DNA of 56,491 nt from Candidatus Fimadaptatus faecigallinarum (GCA_018714445.1 DVNK01000058.1:1-56491); one strand, 5' to 3'; shown: positions 9,779 through 19,183, counted from the stretch's first letter. Notes: generated from the letters alone by a model not told the origin. A program made the numbers and translations.

Positions 9779-10003
9779 AAAAAAATAAGCCCCTGCCTGA
9801 CGCAGGGGCGAAATATCTTCCGCTGTACCACCCTAATTAAGCCGCTTCAGATACGGCCCTTTATGCGCTATATCGGGCGCGCCCGCGCGGCTCATCGCCG
9901 CCCGCTCCCGGCTGGAAATCGCGCGCCCGGGCACGGCTCACACCTGCCGCCGCTTCTCTTGAGCCCGTTGCACGCGCGAGCTTGCCGTTCGTCGCGTTAT
10001 GTC
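9779..10003 (-). promoter_or_regulatory. T-box riboswitch leader of serS
   Basis: On the minus strand GGGTGGTACAGCG (9833-9821) matches the T-box consensus that pairs with the tRNA acceptor end. It is followed by terminator stem GCCCCTGC/GCAGGGGC (9809-9789) and seven T residues (9785-9779), then the serS ribosome binding site. The roughly 220-nt length between promoter and terminator is normal for the class. I could not place the specifier codon by eye; serine is inferred from the gene downstream. Confidence 0.9.
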
Positions 10004-10004
10004 T

Positions 10005-10032
10005 ATTATAGGCCATTTTCCCGAAATTGCAA
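10005..10032 (-). promoter_or_regulatory. Promoter of the serS T-box leader
   Basis: Minus-strand TTGCAA (10032-10027), a 16-nt spacer and TATAAT (10010-10005). The -35 lies inside the first unit of array D. Confidence 0.7.
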
Positions 10033-10355
10033 GTAAATTTTCATGTAGCGCCGCCACGCAGTGCCAGGCGCGCCCGGCAGTCTGCTGTGCATGTGACCAT
10101 CTCGCGCGCGTTACTGTGCGCTGCCGCGCTGTTTCCCGAAATTACAAACAAATTTTCATGTAGCGCCGCCACGCGGTGCCAGGCGCACCCGGCTGTCTGC
10201 TGTGCATGTGACCATGTCACGCGGGCCTGCGCTGCCGCGCTGCTTCCCGAAATTGCAAGTAAATTTTAGTGTAGCGCCGCCACGCAGTGCCAGGTGCGCC
10301 CGGCAGCCTGCTGTGCATGTGCACATCTCGCGCGGGCCTGCGCGCAACCACGCTG
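10018..10355. repeat. Tandem array D, 3 x 111-115 bp
   Basis: CCGAAATT recurs at 10021, 10136 and 10247, with GTAGCGCCGCCACGC about 25 nt into each unit. The array abuts the serS promoter and each unit begins with a copy of the -35 surroundings. Nothing coding is evident in 10033-10514. Confidence 0.85.
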
Positions 10356-10514
10356 CCGCAAGTCTGTGCGCATATATCCGCGCCCGCACCGCACGCGCCG
10401 CCAACTCCGCGCTGCGCCAGATGCCGCCGCGCTGGTCACTCCGGCGCAGCGCTGGCCAGGCAGACGCCGCATTTGGCCACTTTGGCATGGCTACAACTGA
10501 TGCGCCGCAGGCGT

Positions 10515-11816
10515 TTATTCGGCCGCCGCAGCGTCATCTGCGGGCTGCGCCGCCGCGTCGCCGCCATCTATGCGCCGGCACTCCAGATAGAAGCGCTTCT
10601 CGTGCGCCTCGCCCATGGAGAACGTCTTGCGCGGCAACGCGCCGCCCTGCTCCACCGCCGGGAACAGCGTGCGCTTGTCCATAGGCTCCAGCAGCACCCC
10701 GCAGCAGCCCTCTCGCGACGCCAGCTGTCTGAGCGACTGCTCGCCGTGCACAAAGTCCAGTTTGACCTCGGGATGCAGCTTAACCCACTCGTCCAGGAAG
10801 CTCTGCAGCGTGCCCACGTCAATCGGATAGCGCGAGCCGGTCACGGTCACGGCCATGTTGCTTGCGCCGTTGACAAACCGGAACACATGCCCCGCGCGCG
10901 CGCCGCGCTCCATCTTCATGCCGCCGCGCTCACACCACGCTCCGAAGTCGCGCACCAGCACGCCCATGTCCGCCCCAAACAACACCCGGTGCACCGGCTC
11001 GAACACCAGCGCATCGCTGTGCAGATTGACCAGCTCGCACAGCGCAAACCGCGCCGGGTGATTCTCGCGCTGCTCAGGCGTGAGCGAGTCGCGCATGTCC
11101 AGCCAGCACTGGCGCGCGGTCGCCAGCGAGTGATTGCCGTCGCCGACGGCTATGAATATGTCGCCCGAGCGCGCCCGCAGCTCCGCCATGGCGCCCAGCA
11201 CGAACTCTACGGCCTCGCCCTCGACGGCCCAGCCCCGGATATGTCCGCCGCCCTGCATAAGATCAAAATCGTACAGCTTTTCCAGGCTCTCGCGCATCTC
11301 GTAGAGCGGCTCAATCACCGTGCGCTCATAGTCGTCCAGCAGCATCATTATGTGCGGCAGCTCTATGCACGCGCCGCGGCGTATCCTGACGCGCGGCGGT
11401 ATGCGCTCCAGTATCGTGCCTTCGGTCGCCCGCACCGGCGAACGCGACCCCGCCTCAAAGTCATACGCCTCCAGGTCGACCGGCGCGACCAGGCCCACAC
11501 GCGCGCCATGTTCGCATTCGCGCTCCACCAGCACGAACCCGTGCACGCGCGGCACCAGCACGCCTTCGCTCAGATAGCGCCGCATCCGTGCATTTATTTC
11601 CGCAATGCGCGCATCGCCCTCGTCCAGGAACGCCTCGGGGTATATCAGGCCCAGCGTCGACGGCGCGTCGCCGACTTCGCGTTCGACCTCGTGCCAGTAC
11701 TCGGGCTCGGACGTGTACTGGTCACACGCCACGACCGCCCACTTGCTCATGTCAACGCCTTCTGCAGGCAGGTATATGTCATCCACAGCCAGGCATACGT
11801 CGGTATGCAGTTCCAT
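10515..11816 (-). CDS. DUF1015 family protein
   Basis: A 433-aa protein of the DUF1015 family, recognised by RSPVRATEGTILERIPPR (about 125-142), LPHIMMLLDD (153-162) and the signature GDGNHSLATA (225-234). The biochemical role is not something I can state. DUF1015 genes commonly sit beside serA, serC and serS in Clostridia, as here, so a link to serine metabolism is likely. Start ATG at 11816 follows AGGAGG at 7-nt spacing. It is transcribed toward serS but separated by 0.8 kb including array D and the serS promoter, so it is probably its own unit. The Ala-rich end (AAAAE) is poorly conserved filler. Confidence 0.9.
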   Translation of the reverse strand: MELHTDVCLAVDDIYLPAEGVDMSKWAVVACDQYTSEPEYWHEVEREVGDAPSTLGLIYPEAFLDEGDARIAEINARMRRYLSEGVLVPRVHGFVLVERECEHGARVGLVAPVDLEAYDFEAGSRSPVRATEGTILERIPPRVRIRRGACIELPHIMMLLDDYERTVIEPLYEMRESLEKLYDFDLMQGGGHIRGWAVEGEAVEFVLGAMAELRARSGDIFIAVGDGNHSLATARQCWLDMRDSLTPEQRENHPARFALCELVNLHSDALVFEPVHRVLFGADMGVLVRDFGAWCERGGMKMERGARAGHVFRFVNGASNMAVTVTGSRYPIDVGTLQSFLDEWVKLHPEVKLDFVHGEQSLRQLASREGCCGVLLEPMDKRTLFPAVEQGGALPRKTFSMGEAHEKRFYLECRRIDGGDAAAQPADDAAAAE

Positions 11817-11949
11817 GTTGCGCCTCCTAATCGATTGCCGGCGCGCGCCGGCCTGTCAATACAGATTTTAACATCGCCAGCGCGCGCCATATAGTATATT
11901 TATGTAAATTATAAACGCCGATATTCACATTACCCGCATTCGGCAGTTC

Positions 11950-12388
11950 TACCCGCGGCGCTGCGTGCGCTTGACGCGGTACACGCCAGCGTAACCCGCG
12001 GCATCGCACGGTGCTTGCCGCCGCTCTCGCCTACGTAACACGCGGCGTTGCGTTATGCTTGCCGTCGCTCTCGCCAGCGTAACCTGCGACGCTGCATACG
12101 CTTGACGCGGCACATGCCAGCGCAACCCGCGGCGTTGCACGATGTTTGCCGCCACTCTCGCCAGCACAACCTGCGGCGTTGCATGCGCTTGACGCGGTAC
12201 ACGCCAGCACAACTAGTGTGCATCGCACGATGCTTGCCGCCGCTCTCGCCAGCACACCCCGCAACGCTGCATACGCTTGACGCGGCACACGCCAGCGTAA
12301 CCCGCGGCGTTGTATTATGCTCGCCGTCGCTCTCGCCTGCGCCAGTTACGTCACCGCGCGGCGCTTGCCGCTGAGCCTGCCGGCATAA
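11950..12388. repeat. Tandem array E, alternating 44-bp half units
   Basis: TTGACGCGG recurs at 11971, 12102, 12189 and 12277. Two related half units (one with TTGACGCGG, one with TGCTTGCCG) alternate to give an 87-88 bp period, with one extra half unit in the first interval. It occupies most of the gap between the DUF1015 gene and the Ig-like protein gene; the rest of 11817-12516 shows nothing clear. Confidence 0.8.
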
Positions 12389-12516
12389 CCTGCACAACGA
12401 CATGCAGTCTACTGATGGGCACGCCGTCGCGGCATTCCATGCGCCCACAAACCGCCCACGCCTAGACGGCCCGCAATGCGAACTCATCCAACGGACGCGT
12501 CCGGCACAGCTTCACA

Positions 12517-14316
12517 CTACCTGCGGCTGTGCTTGCCGGGACGACTGCGCGGCACAGCCGGCTCGTCGTGCGGCGGATGACGGTCTGCATGCGCCCGACG
12601 CGTGGGCACGTAGACCTTTACGTCGTCGTCCTCATGCGCCTCGGGCGGCACGGCATGGCGCGGTCCAGACCTGGGACCGCCGCGCTTGCCCTGGCGCGCA
12701 GAACGACCGCGCGCAGCGCTGCGGCGCTTCTGATCGCGCGCGCGATTTGCGCTTACAACCACCAGCAGCACTATCACCAGGCACACCGCCGCCGCCAGTA
12801 TGTACGTCAGCACGCGATTGATCGCGCTGTCGTATGCGCGCAGCGTGGTCGGCGACATCGTCGCGGCAGGCGTAGGCACAGGCGTGGGCGTGGGCGCCGG
12901 ACTGGGCGTAGCCGCGCCCAACGAGATCGTGATCGGCCCGGCTATGGCCTCGCGCGTCGCGCCATCGGACTGCGTCATAGTGGCCACAAACGTGAACATC
13001 TCATAGCCGGTCACGGTGTACTGCGCGGTTATGGGCATGCTCTCGCCGGCGCGCAGCGTGTCGACATGGGTTATCGCGCCGCGCGTGCGCTCCATGACGT
13101 CTATGCCGGTTATGTCCGAGGAGCCGCCGTTGCTCAAAAGCAGCGTAAACGTGACCGTATCGCCGCTGTACACCGCGGTCTTGTCGGCCTGCGCGCTGAG
13201 CGTCAGCCCGGCCTCGTCGGTCTCGCTGACCACGTCTATCGTAAGCGAATTGGACACGGCCGTCACATCGCTGCCGGTGGTGTCCTTGGCAGTTATGGTG
13301 AACTTGAACGTCGTGCGCGACTGTATGCGCACCGACTTGGCATAGACCGTGTCGTTGCCCGCGCGCAGATCGTCTATGAAGCCCAGATCGCCCAGCACCT
13401 GATCGCTGAGCTGTATCTTGCGGTAGCCCACGTTGCCATTGTTTATCAGCTTGCAGCGCAACATCACGGTGTCGCCCGGATTGACCAGCGTCGCGTCGGA
13501 CTCAAGCACGACCTCCAGGCTGGGTTGCGCGATCTTTATCGACGAAGCGGCGATGTCCTTTTGCACTATGTCCTGGCTGCCCTCGTATGAATAGCTGACG
13601 CTGGGCGCGCTGGTGAGCGCCGTCGAGCCCACGGTGACGCGCTTGGTGAACGTCTTTTTCTCGTCCACGCCCAACTTATCCAGCGTGCCCACCTCGCCGA
13701 ACAGCGAGTCGGTTATGCTGATGTCGACCAGCGGCACATTGCCGGTGTTCTTTACGGTATACGTCAGCGTCACGCGCTGGCCGGGCTGCGCATATGTCAT
13801 CGACTGCGAGCGGCTGAACTCCAGATCCGGGCGCATGCTCACCCGCTCAACGCTGACCGCCACCGGCTTTTTGCGCTGCTGTTCATACAGCGGATCGCCC
13901 TTGGCCAGCACATAAGTCACGTTGACCCGCGCCTCGCCGGCGTCCAGCATCGCGTCGGTCACCTCTATCTCGCCCGACCAGGTCTTGCGCTCGCTCAGGT
14001 CGAGGTCGTAGGGCCCCCACAGTACATTGCCCGCATCGTCGCTCAGCGTCACATCGCCTATCACATCGTCGCCCTGATTTATCAACTCGACGCGCGCCTG
14101 ATAGCTGCCCGCCACCGTAAGCTCATCCGTATCCAGCGTCAGCGTGGCCTCCAGCGGGTCGTATTGTTCCTGTTCCTCCAGCGCCGCGGCCTCAAGCGCA
14201 TTGGCTACTATACCCGCAGGCGCTCCCAGGGCCGGCGCACACAGCGACAGCGCCATCAGCGCTACCAGCGCCATAAACACGCCGAGCATCCCGCCGTGTC
14301 CGTCATGCATTGCCAC
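12517..14316 (-). CDS. Secreted, membrane-anchored protein with Ig-like (CARDB/DUF11-type) repeats
   Basis: The 599-aa product has a signal peptide (about 1-32, ending near GAPAG). Three or four beta-rich domains of roughly 110 residues follow, with the phrases L-x-Y-T-V-K-N-T-G-N-V and L-x-N-N-G-N-V typical of CARDB/DUF11 repeats. Then come a Pro-Thr linker (TPSPAPTPTPVPTP), one membrane helix (about 502-523) and a very basic cytoplasmic tail of about 75 residues. Topology is therefore extracellular repeats on a C-terminal anchor. Similar proteins occur on clostridial surfaces and in NPCBM/COG1361-like families. Start is GTG at 14316 (8 nt after GGAGG); ATG 14310 is an alternative. Function unknown. 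Confidence 0.88.
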   Translation of the reverse strand: MAMHDGHGGMLGVFMALVALMALSLCAPALGAPAGIVANALEAAALEEQEQYDPLEATLTLDTDELTVAGSYQARVELINQGDDVIGDVTLSDDAGNVLWGPYDLDLSERKTWSGEIEVTDAMLDAGEARVNVTYVLAKGDPLYEQQRKKPVAVSVERVSMRPDLEFSRSQSMTYAQPGQRVTLTYTVKNTGNVPLVDISITDSLFGEVGTLDKLGVDEKKTFTKRVTVGSTALTSAPSVSYSYEGSQDIVQKDIAASSIKIAQPSLEVVLESDATLVNPGDTVMLRCKLINNGNVGYRKIQLSDQVLGDLGFIDDLRAGNDTVYAKSVRIQSRTTFKFTITAKDTTGSDVTAVSNSLTIDVVSETDEAGLTLSAQADKTAVYSGDTVTFTLLLSNGGSSDITGIDVMERTRGAITHVDTLRAGESMPITAQYTVTGYEMFTFVATMTQSDGATREAIAGPITISLGAATPSPAPTPTPVPTPAATMSPTTLRAYDSAINRVLTYILAAAVCLVIVLLVVVSANRARDQKRRSAARGRSARQGKRGGPRSGPRHAVPPEAHEDDDVKVYVPTRRAHADRHPPHDEPAVPRSRPGKHSRR

Positions 14317-14599
14317 TGTTTCCGCCTCCCTTCACGCATTTGTCGCACATATATAAGTACAGTTTATTTTATGACAGCCATCCCTGCTTGTCAAGTTCGC
14401 GCCCGAATCGGCGTTTTACAGTAGCACATTTGTTGCATTTGTCACCGTATCGTCATTAAAGCGTAGTATTTAGCGGCGACTTTGCGCAAAACAGCGCTCA
14501 ACACCCAACAGGCAGCCCAACCGCACCGCGTCACTAACCGCATGGATGCCGGCGCTGCACTCCCGCGCCCGTGACGGCGCCGCATGTGGACGTGCGCTC

Positions 14600-14985
14600 G
14601 CGCTGGCAGATCCATAAGGGCCTTGCCAATCAGCAGTGCCCTGGCCTGATTAGGGCTGCCGCGCGGCTTGACATGCTGACAGCCCAGCCATAAATCGCCA
14701 AAGTATGCCGAAAAGTCATGCCGCCAATGCAGGTGGTGTGCTCGCCGGTTGAACTGACAGGCACGCCAGACGCAGGCCCATAATATAAATGCGGTCGAAA
14801 CGGCAGGCCGGTGCCTGTCGCAAATTTGGGCGCGACGTTAATGCGTACGCCCCTCGAAGTGGCGGTTGCAGCGGCAGGCCTTCGTTTCCCGACGGCCGGG
14901 CGCAGCGTCGATACGACCATAACTTGACAATGGTGATTGCAGCGGCAGATTAGCATTTACCGGCGCCTGGCCATGTCTGCAATGC
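14600..14985. other. Intergenic stretch with degenerate repeats only
   Basis: TTGCAGCGGCAG and related words recur imperfectly. No gene with a ribosome binding site, RNA or clear array is visible between the start of the Ig-like protein gene (14316) and array F. Confidence 0.4.
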
Positions 14986-14989
14986 AGGC

Positions 14990-15095
14990 CATGAATTGAC
15001 AGAACACTCTGCGGCGGCAAGCCGTGCATTTACAGAACCCTCTGCGGCAGCAAGCCGTGCATTGACAGAACACTCTGCGGCGGCAAACCATGCGC
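14990..15095. repeat. Tandem array F, 3 x 33 bp
   Basis: ACAGAACaCTCTGCGGC recurs at 14999, 15032 and 15065, an exact 33-bp period. Confidence 0.8.
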
Positions 15096-15308
15096 TGGCA
15101 GACTCCAGTTACCAGCAGCGCGCAATCACGCCGCGCAGACGCGCACGCTCCAAGCATGTGACGGCCTGCTGCCGATACCCGCTCCGCGGCTGCACGCCGC
15201 CCAATTTGAGCCGCCGACGCATGGCGAAGCTCGCCGTGCACAGCTAAAGGCGTGAGTTCGCTCCGTAAATTGGCTTGGCCGCCTCCCGCGCCTACCGGCT
15301 GCCAGGCA

Positions 15309-15604
15309 CAAAAAAAGCCCGCTCCCATTGTGGAAGCGGGACAAATCAAATCCCATGAGTGCCGTCTGCTCCGTCTTTTTCACCCGCCACGCTGGCAGGG
15401 CGGTGCCCTACAGTCGCTTGCTGCCGTCCCCTGGCACCCCGAAGGGCGGGGGCATGACATCCACGATCTGACGCGGGCTCCATTTTATGAAGTGTCGGTA
15501 AAAACAAGAACATAACGTACACCACAGGATATCTGGCGAATTGTACGACCTGACTGCACGCCCGGCCCGGCGTCGCCGCCTCACCGGCTGCATTTTTATC
15601 AGGC
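15309..15604 (-). ncRNA. Independent structured RNA, candidate 6S RNA
   Basis: A perfect promoter (15611-15639) drives a transcript of about 295 nt. It ends in hairpin CCCGCTTCC/GGGAGCGGG (15339-15317) and seven T residues. The body has a long-range stem: GGCCGGGCGTGCAGTC near the 5' end pairs, with small bulges, with a segment from GACTG to GCCCTGCC near the 3' end. The pairing extends outward through ACGC/GCGT. The middle (about 15460-15530) is AT-rich against a GC-rich genome, as expected for a conserved RNA. No open frame with a ribosome binding site fits. A long rod with an open centre resembles 6S RNA, but 295 nt is long for that family. It is not tmRNA, RNase P or a standard SRP RNA by motif. 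Confidence 0.6.
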
Positions 15605-15610
15605 AAGCAA

Positions 15611-15639
15611 ATTATACAGCCTTACACCCCAACTGTCAA
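15611..15639 (-). promoter_or_regulatory. Consensus promoter of the structured RNA
   Basis: Minus-strand TTGACA (15639-15634), a 17-nt spacer and TATAAT (15616-15611). Both hexamers are perfect, the strongest promoter in the window. Confidence 0.9.
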
Positions 15640-15688
15640 GTGCATCTACCCATTTGTCATGTTTTTTCAATATTTTAGCGTGCCCGCC

Positions 15689-16369
15689 TCATATGCGCCG
15701 CTGCACGATCTCGCCCGCGCGCTTGTATATCATGCCCTCGCCGACGTAACCGCGCACGCTCGAGGTCGGGTACACGCTCGCGCGCCGGCCTATCACCGTG
15801 CCCGGATTCAGCACGCTGTTGCAGCCGATCTCGGCCCCGTCGCCCAGCAGCGCGCCCAGCTTCTTGAGGCCCGTGTCCAGCCTGACCTCGCCCATGCGCA
15901 CCGATACCGGCGTCTTGTCGCTCTTGACATTGGACGTTATCGAGCCTGCGCCCATGTGCGCCTTGTAGCCCAGTATCGAATCGCCGACATAGTTGTAGTG
16001 CGGCGTCTGTACGCCGTCGAACAGTATGCAGTTTTTCAATTCCACAGAGTTGCCCACGACGCAGCCCCGGCCCACCAGCGCCGCGCCGCGTATGAACGCA
16101 CAGTGCCGCACTTCGGTGCCCGCGTCGATTATCGCCGGCCCGCCTATGTACGCCGAACCAAACACATGCGCATCCCTGTGCACCCACACGTCCTCGGCCA
16201 CGCGCTCAAACTCGGTCCCATCCAGCTGCGCGCCCAACTCGCGTATGAAGCCCTTCAGCTCGCCCAGCACCTGCCACGGATACTCGCAACCCGCCAGCAG
16301 TGCCGCCGCGCGCGTGTGCTCCAGATCGAACAGCGCCGCCGTCGTCAGTTCATATACCGATCCACCCAT
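15689..16369 (-). CDS. Left-handed beta-helix (hexapeptide repeat) nucleotidyltransferase/acyltransferase-like protein
   Basis: The 226-aa product has a short helical N-terminus followed by hexapeptide repeats of the LbH type (for example IGGPAI, IDAGTE, VRHCAF, IRGAAL, VGRGCV). An insert, NYVGDSILGYKAHMGAGSI, and a second helix (about 180-215) follow. The arrangement resembles the C-terminal half of GlmU or UDP-GlcNAc pyrophosphorylase-like proteins without the nucleotidyltransferase domain. Substrate unknown; a sugar-nucleotide or acyl-transfer role is inferred. Start ATG at 16369 follows GGGAGG at 10 nt. It diverges from ridA and lies upstream of the structured RNA on the same strand. Confidence 0.85.
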   Translation of the reverse strand: MGGSVYELTTAALFDLEHTRAAALLAGCEYPWQVLGELKGFIRELGAQLDGTEFERVAEDVWVHRDAHVFGSAYIGGPAIIDAGTEVRHCAFIRGAALVGRGCVVGNSVELKNCILFDGVQTPHYNYVGDSILGYKAHMGAGSITSNVKSDKTPVSVRMGEVRLDTGLKKLGALLGDGAEIGCNSVLNPGTVIGRRASVYPTSSVRGYVGEGMIYKRAGEIVQRRI

Positions 16370-16547
16370 CTTGTGACGTCCTCCCATCGTATATCTTATG
16401 CGCGCGTTGCGCGGCGTATTCACTCATGCGCATATGTCGCGCATCAAATTCGTCCAAAAACTGCGCGCGCGACTCCATCCGGCAGGAAACCGGCACGCAC
16501 GCGGCGTATTCAGATAATCGAAATCAATTTTGCAAAGGAGCATTACC

Positions 16548-16925
16548 ATGAGCAAACAGATACTGCATACCGATTCCGCACAGGGCGCCATCGGCCCGTA
16601 CTCCCAGGCGACTCGCATCGCCGACTTCGTGTTCACCAGCGGCCAGCTCGGCATAGACCCCGCCACCGGCAAACTCGCCGACGGCGTGCAGGCGCAGGCC
16701 GCTCAGTCCATGCGCAACATAGGCGCGATACTCGCCGCCGCCGGCCTGGATTACGCCGCCATCGTCAAGACGACCATATTCGTAAAAGATCTGGCCGACT
16801 TCAAGACCGTGAACGACGTCTACGCGTCCTTCTTTGAGGGCGACTATCCGGCGCGCAGCTGCGTGCAGGTCGCCGCGCTGCCCATGGGCGGACTGGTCGA
16901 GATCGAGTGCATCGCGCGCGCCTGA
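16548..16925 (+). CDS. ridA: RidA family enamine/imine deaminase
   Basis: A 125-aa member of the YjgF/YER057c/UK114 family. It hydrolyses reactive enamines such as 2-aminoacrylate, formed by PLP enzymes acting on serine or cysteine, to ketoacid and ammonia. The conserved GPYSQ, TSGQLGIDPATG and the arginine in YPARSCVQV are present, as is the E-I-E-C end. Start ATG at 16548 follows AAAGGAG. Trimeric and cytoplasmic in the family. It is monocistronic here; nearby serine genes make a functional link plausible but unproven. Confidence 0.96.
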   Translation: MSKQILHTDSAQGAIGPYSQATRIADFVFTSGQLGIDPATGKLADGVQAQAAQSMRNIGAILAAAGLDYAAIVKTTIFVKDLADFKTVNDVYASFFEGDYPARSCVQVAALPMGGLVEIECIARA

Positions 16926-16984
16926 AACCCGCGGCGCTGCCGACTCAAAACATATCGAATGGCATTTGACGAGCGCGCACTGGC

Positions 16985-17347
16985 AAAGTGCGCGCTTGCG
17001 CTTTGCAGCCGCGTCTGGCGGTTGGCTTCATACTGTCTTGCGCCGCGTTTGGCTTGTCGTGTGACTTGCGCTTTGCCGGTGCGCCCGGCTTTTGGCTTCA
17101 TACCGCCTTGCGCCGCGTTTGGCTTGTCGTGCGATTTGCACATTGCCGGTGCGCTTGGCTTTTGGCTTCATACCGCCTTGCGCCGCGTTTGGCATATAGT
17201 GTGACTTGCGCTTTGCCTACGCGCCCGACTGTTGGCTTCATATCGCCTTGCGCCGCGTTTGACATATCGCATGACTTGCGCTTTGCCGGTGCGCCCGGCT
17301 TTTGGCTTCATACCGCCTTGCGCCGCGTTTGGCTTGTCGTGCGACTT
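16985..17347. repeat. Tandem array G, 5 x 70 bp
   Basis: CGCCGCGTTT occurs at 17041, 17111, 17181, 17251 and 17321, an exact 70-bp period. Several units contain GCCGG-tgcgc-CCGGC followed by TTTTGG on the plus strand, a weak terminator shape downstream of ridA. The remainder, 17348-17729, shows no gene. Confidence 0.92.
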
Positions 17348-17729
17348 GCTGACGCGGTTTGTCATGCATCTCAGGGCCTTCTGTCTGTCTCATGCTTTGC
17401 CGCCGCTTCGCACAACTGTTTGCATTGCGTACAGTCTTTTGCTTACAGCGCAGTTTGCCGCTTTGAAGAGCAATTTTCAGCTTTCGCATTTCCCGGCCAT
17501 GTCACGGTCTTACCACGTAGCGCGGATTTCGCAATGCCATATGGCCTATGCTCATAACGTCGTGCCCGAATAATCCCGGTTGTCCCCCACAACACATTTT
17601 GCCGCGCAGATTTCGCCGTGCCGCGCGGCTTTTGCGCAATTACTCCGCAACCCGCGGCTCGCGCCACGCGTTCAACGCAAAAGAACGGCGCGCACCGCCC
17701 GCCGTTCTTCAATTGCCTCCAGTTTGGGA

Positions 17730-19007
17730 TCAGTCGGCTACTTCCATCTGAACGCGCTCGATCTGCGCGCCCAGCGAGCGCAACTTCTGCTCCAGGCACT
17801 CGTAGCCGCGGTCTATAAAGCGCACGCCGCTTATCTCGGCCACGCCCTCGCACCCCAGCGCCGCCACCACCAGCGCCGCACCTGCGCGCAGATCGCTGGC
17901 GTGCACGCGGCAGCCTGTCAGCCTGTCCACACCCTCTATTATCGCTATCCGATCCATCACGCGGATGTTTGCGCCCATGCGCAGCAGCTCCTCGGCGTAC
18001 TTGAACCGGCTCTCATATATCGTCTCGTTTATGACCGACGAGCCGCCCGAAGTGCACAGCAGCGCCGTTATCGGCTGTTGCAGATCGGTCGGGAAGCCCG
18101 GATAGTACTGGGTCTTTATCGTCACGCCGCGCGGCCGGCCGCCGGTGGCGCGCACATGTATAACGTCCTCCTGGCTGTGCACATATATGCCCATCTCCAG
18201 CATCTTGGCGGTCAGCGCCTCCATGTGCGTGGGTATGACGCCATGTATCTCGACATCGCCATGCGTCGCGGCCGCAGCCAACATCAGCGTGCCGGTCTCT
18301 ATCTGGTCGGGTATTATTGCATAGCGCGTGCCGTGCAGCGTGCGCACGCCCCGCACGCGTATCGTGTCGGTGCCCGCGCCTTTTACCGAGGCGCCCATGC
18401 TGTTGAGGAAGTTGGCCACATCGACCACATGCGGTTCGCGCGCGGCGTTATGTATCTGCGTGACGCCCTGCGCCTTGACCGCGGTGAGCATGGTGTTGAT
18501 CGTCGCGCCGACGCTGGGCATATCGAGGTACACCTCGCCCCCCAGCACCTCGTCGCTGTCTACATACATCACGCCCGCATTGCTGGTATAGTTTACATTC
18601 AGCGTGCGCAGGCCCTTTATGGTCTGATCGATGGGCCGCGAACCTATGTTGCAGCCGCCGGGCATCGGCACCTCGGCTCTCCCGAACCGCCCCAGCAACA
18701 CGCCCAACAGGTAGTACGACGCCCGCATGCGACATGTAAGACTCAGCGGCGGCTTATACGAATTCAGCGTGCGCGCGTCGATGCGCATCACGCGGTTTTC
18801 AAACGACACCTGCGCGCCCAGCTCGGTAAGCATTTCAGCCAGCACGTACACGTCGTCGATCTCGGGCAGGTTCTCGATATATGACACGTCGTCGGCCAAC
18901 AGTGCCGCAGGTATTATCGCCACAGCGGCGTTCTTGCCGCCGCTGACGTTCACGCTGCCGCGCAACGGCTGTCCGCCGCGAATTCTGAGCACATCTTCAA
19001 TCGCCAT
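17730..19007 (-). CDS. murA: UDP-N-acetylglucosamine 1-carboxyvinyltransferase
   Basis: Transfers enolpyruvate from PEP to UDP-GlcNAc, the first committed step of peptidoglycan synthesis, cytoplasmic. The 425-aa length is typical. The PEP-binding/UDP-binding SGGKNAA (22-28) and the catalytic cysteine C119 in PGGCNIGSRPID are present; this Cys is the fosfomycin target, so sensitivity is predicted. Start ATG at 19007 gives the family N-terminus. Unusually, the strong GGAGGTGA (19044-19036) lies about 30 nt upstream with a small stem between them (see findings). No neighbouring wall gene shares its transcript. Confidence 0.95.
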   Translation of the reverse strand: MAIEDVLRIRGGQPLRGSVNVSGGKNAAVAIIPAALLADDVSYIENLPEIDDVYVLAEMLTELGAQVSFENRVMRIDARTLNSYKPPLSLTCRMRASYYLLGVLLGRFGRAEVPMPGGCNIGSRPIDQTIKGLRTLNVNYTSNAGVMYVDSDEVLGGEVYLDMPSVGATINTMLTAVKAQGVTQIHNAAREPHVVDVANFLNSMGASVKGAGTDTIRVRGVRTLHGTRYAIIPDQIETGTLMLAAAATHGDVEIHGVIPTHMEALTAKMLEMGIYVHSQEDVIHVRATGGRPRGVTIKTQYYPGFPTDLQQPITALLCTSGGSSVINETIYESRFKYAEELLRMGANIRVMDRIAIIEGVDRLTGCRVHASDLRAGAALVVAALGCEGVAEISGVRFIDRGYECLEQKLRSLGAQIERVQMEVAD

Positions 19008-19154
19008 ATCGTAAATCCGGCCAGGTAAAGCCGGCTCACCTCCTGCACCGCGCGGCGCGCCGCGCGACTTGTCAAAGCGGGATGTGCGCAAGCGCGCACG
19101 AAACACGCCGGCCCGCCTTCATTAATATGTGCGGGCGACGCTCCACAGTATCTA

Positions 19155-19183
19155 ATTATACACATTTTTACGCCGCCGTGCAA
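19155..19183 (-). promoter_or_regulatory. Promoter of murA
   Basis: Minus-strand TTGCAC (19183-19178), a 17-nt spacer and TATAAT (19160-19155). The 347-nt gap to the divergent LysM gene holds this and little else. Confidence 0.75.

Noticed and set aside
15346-15606. An 86-codon minus frame inside the structured RNA
   Set aside because: TTG start without a ribosome binding site, and its span is explained by a promoter, paired stems and terminator.
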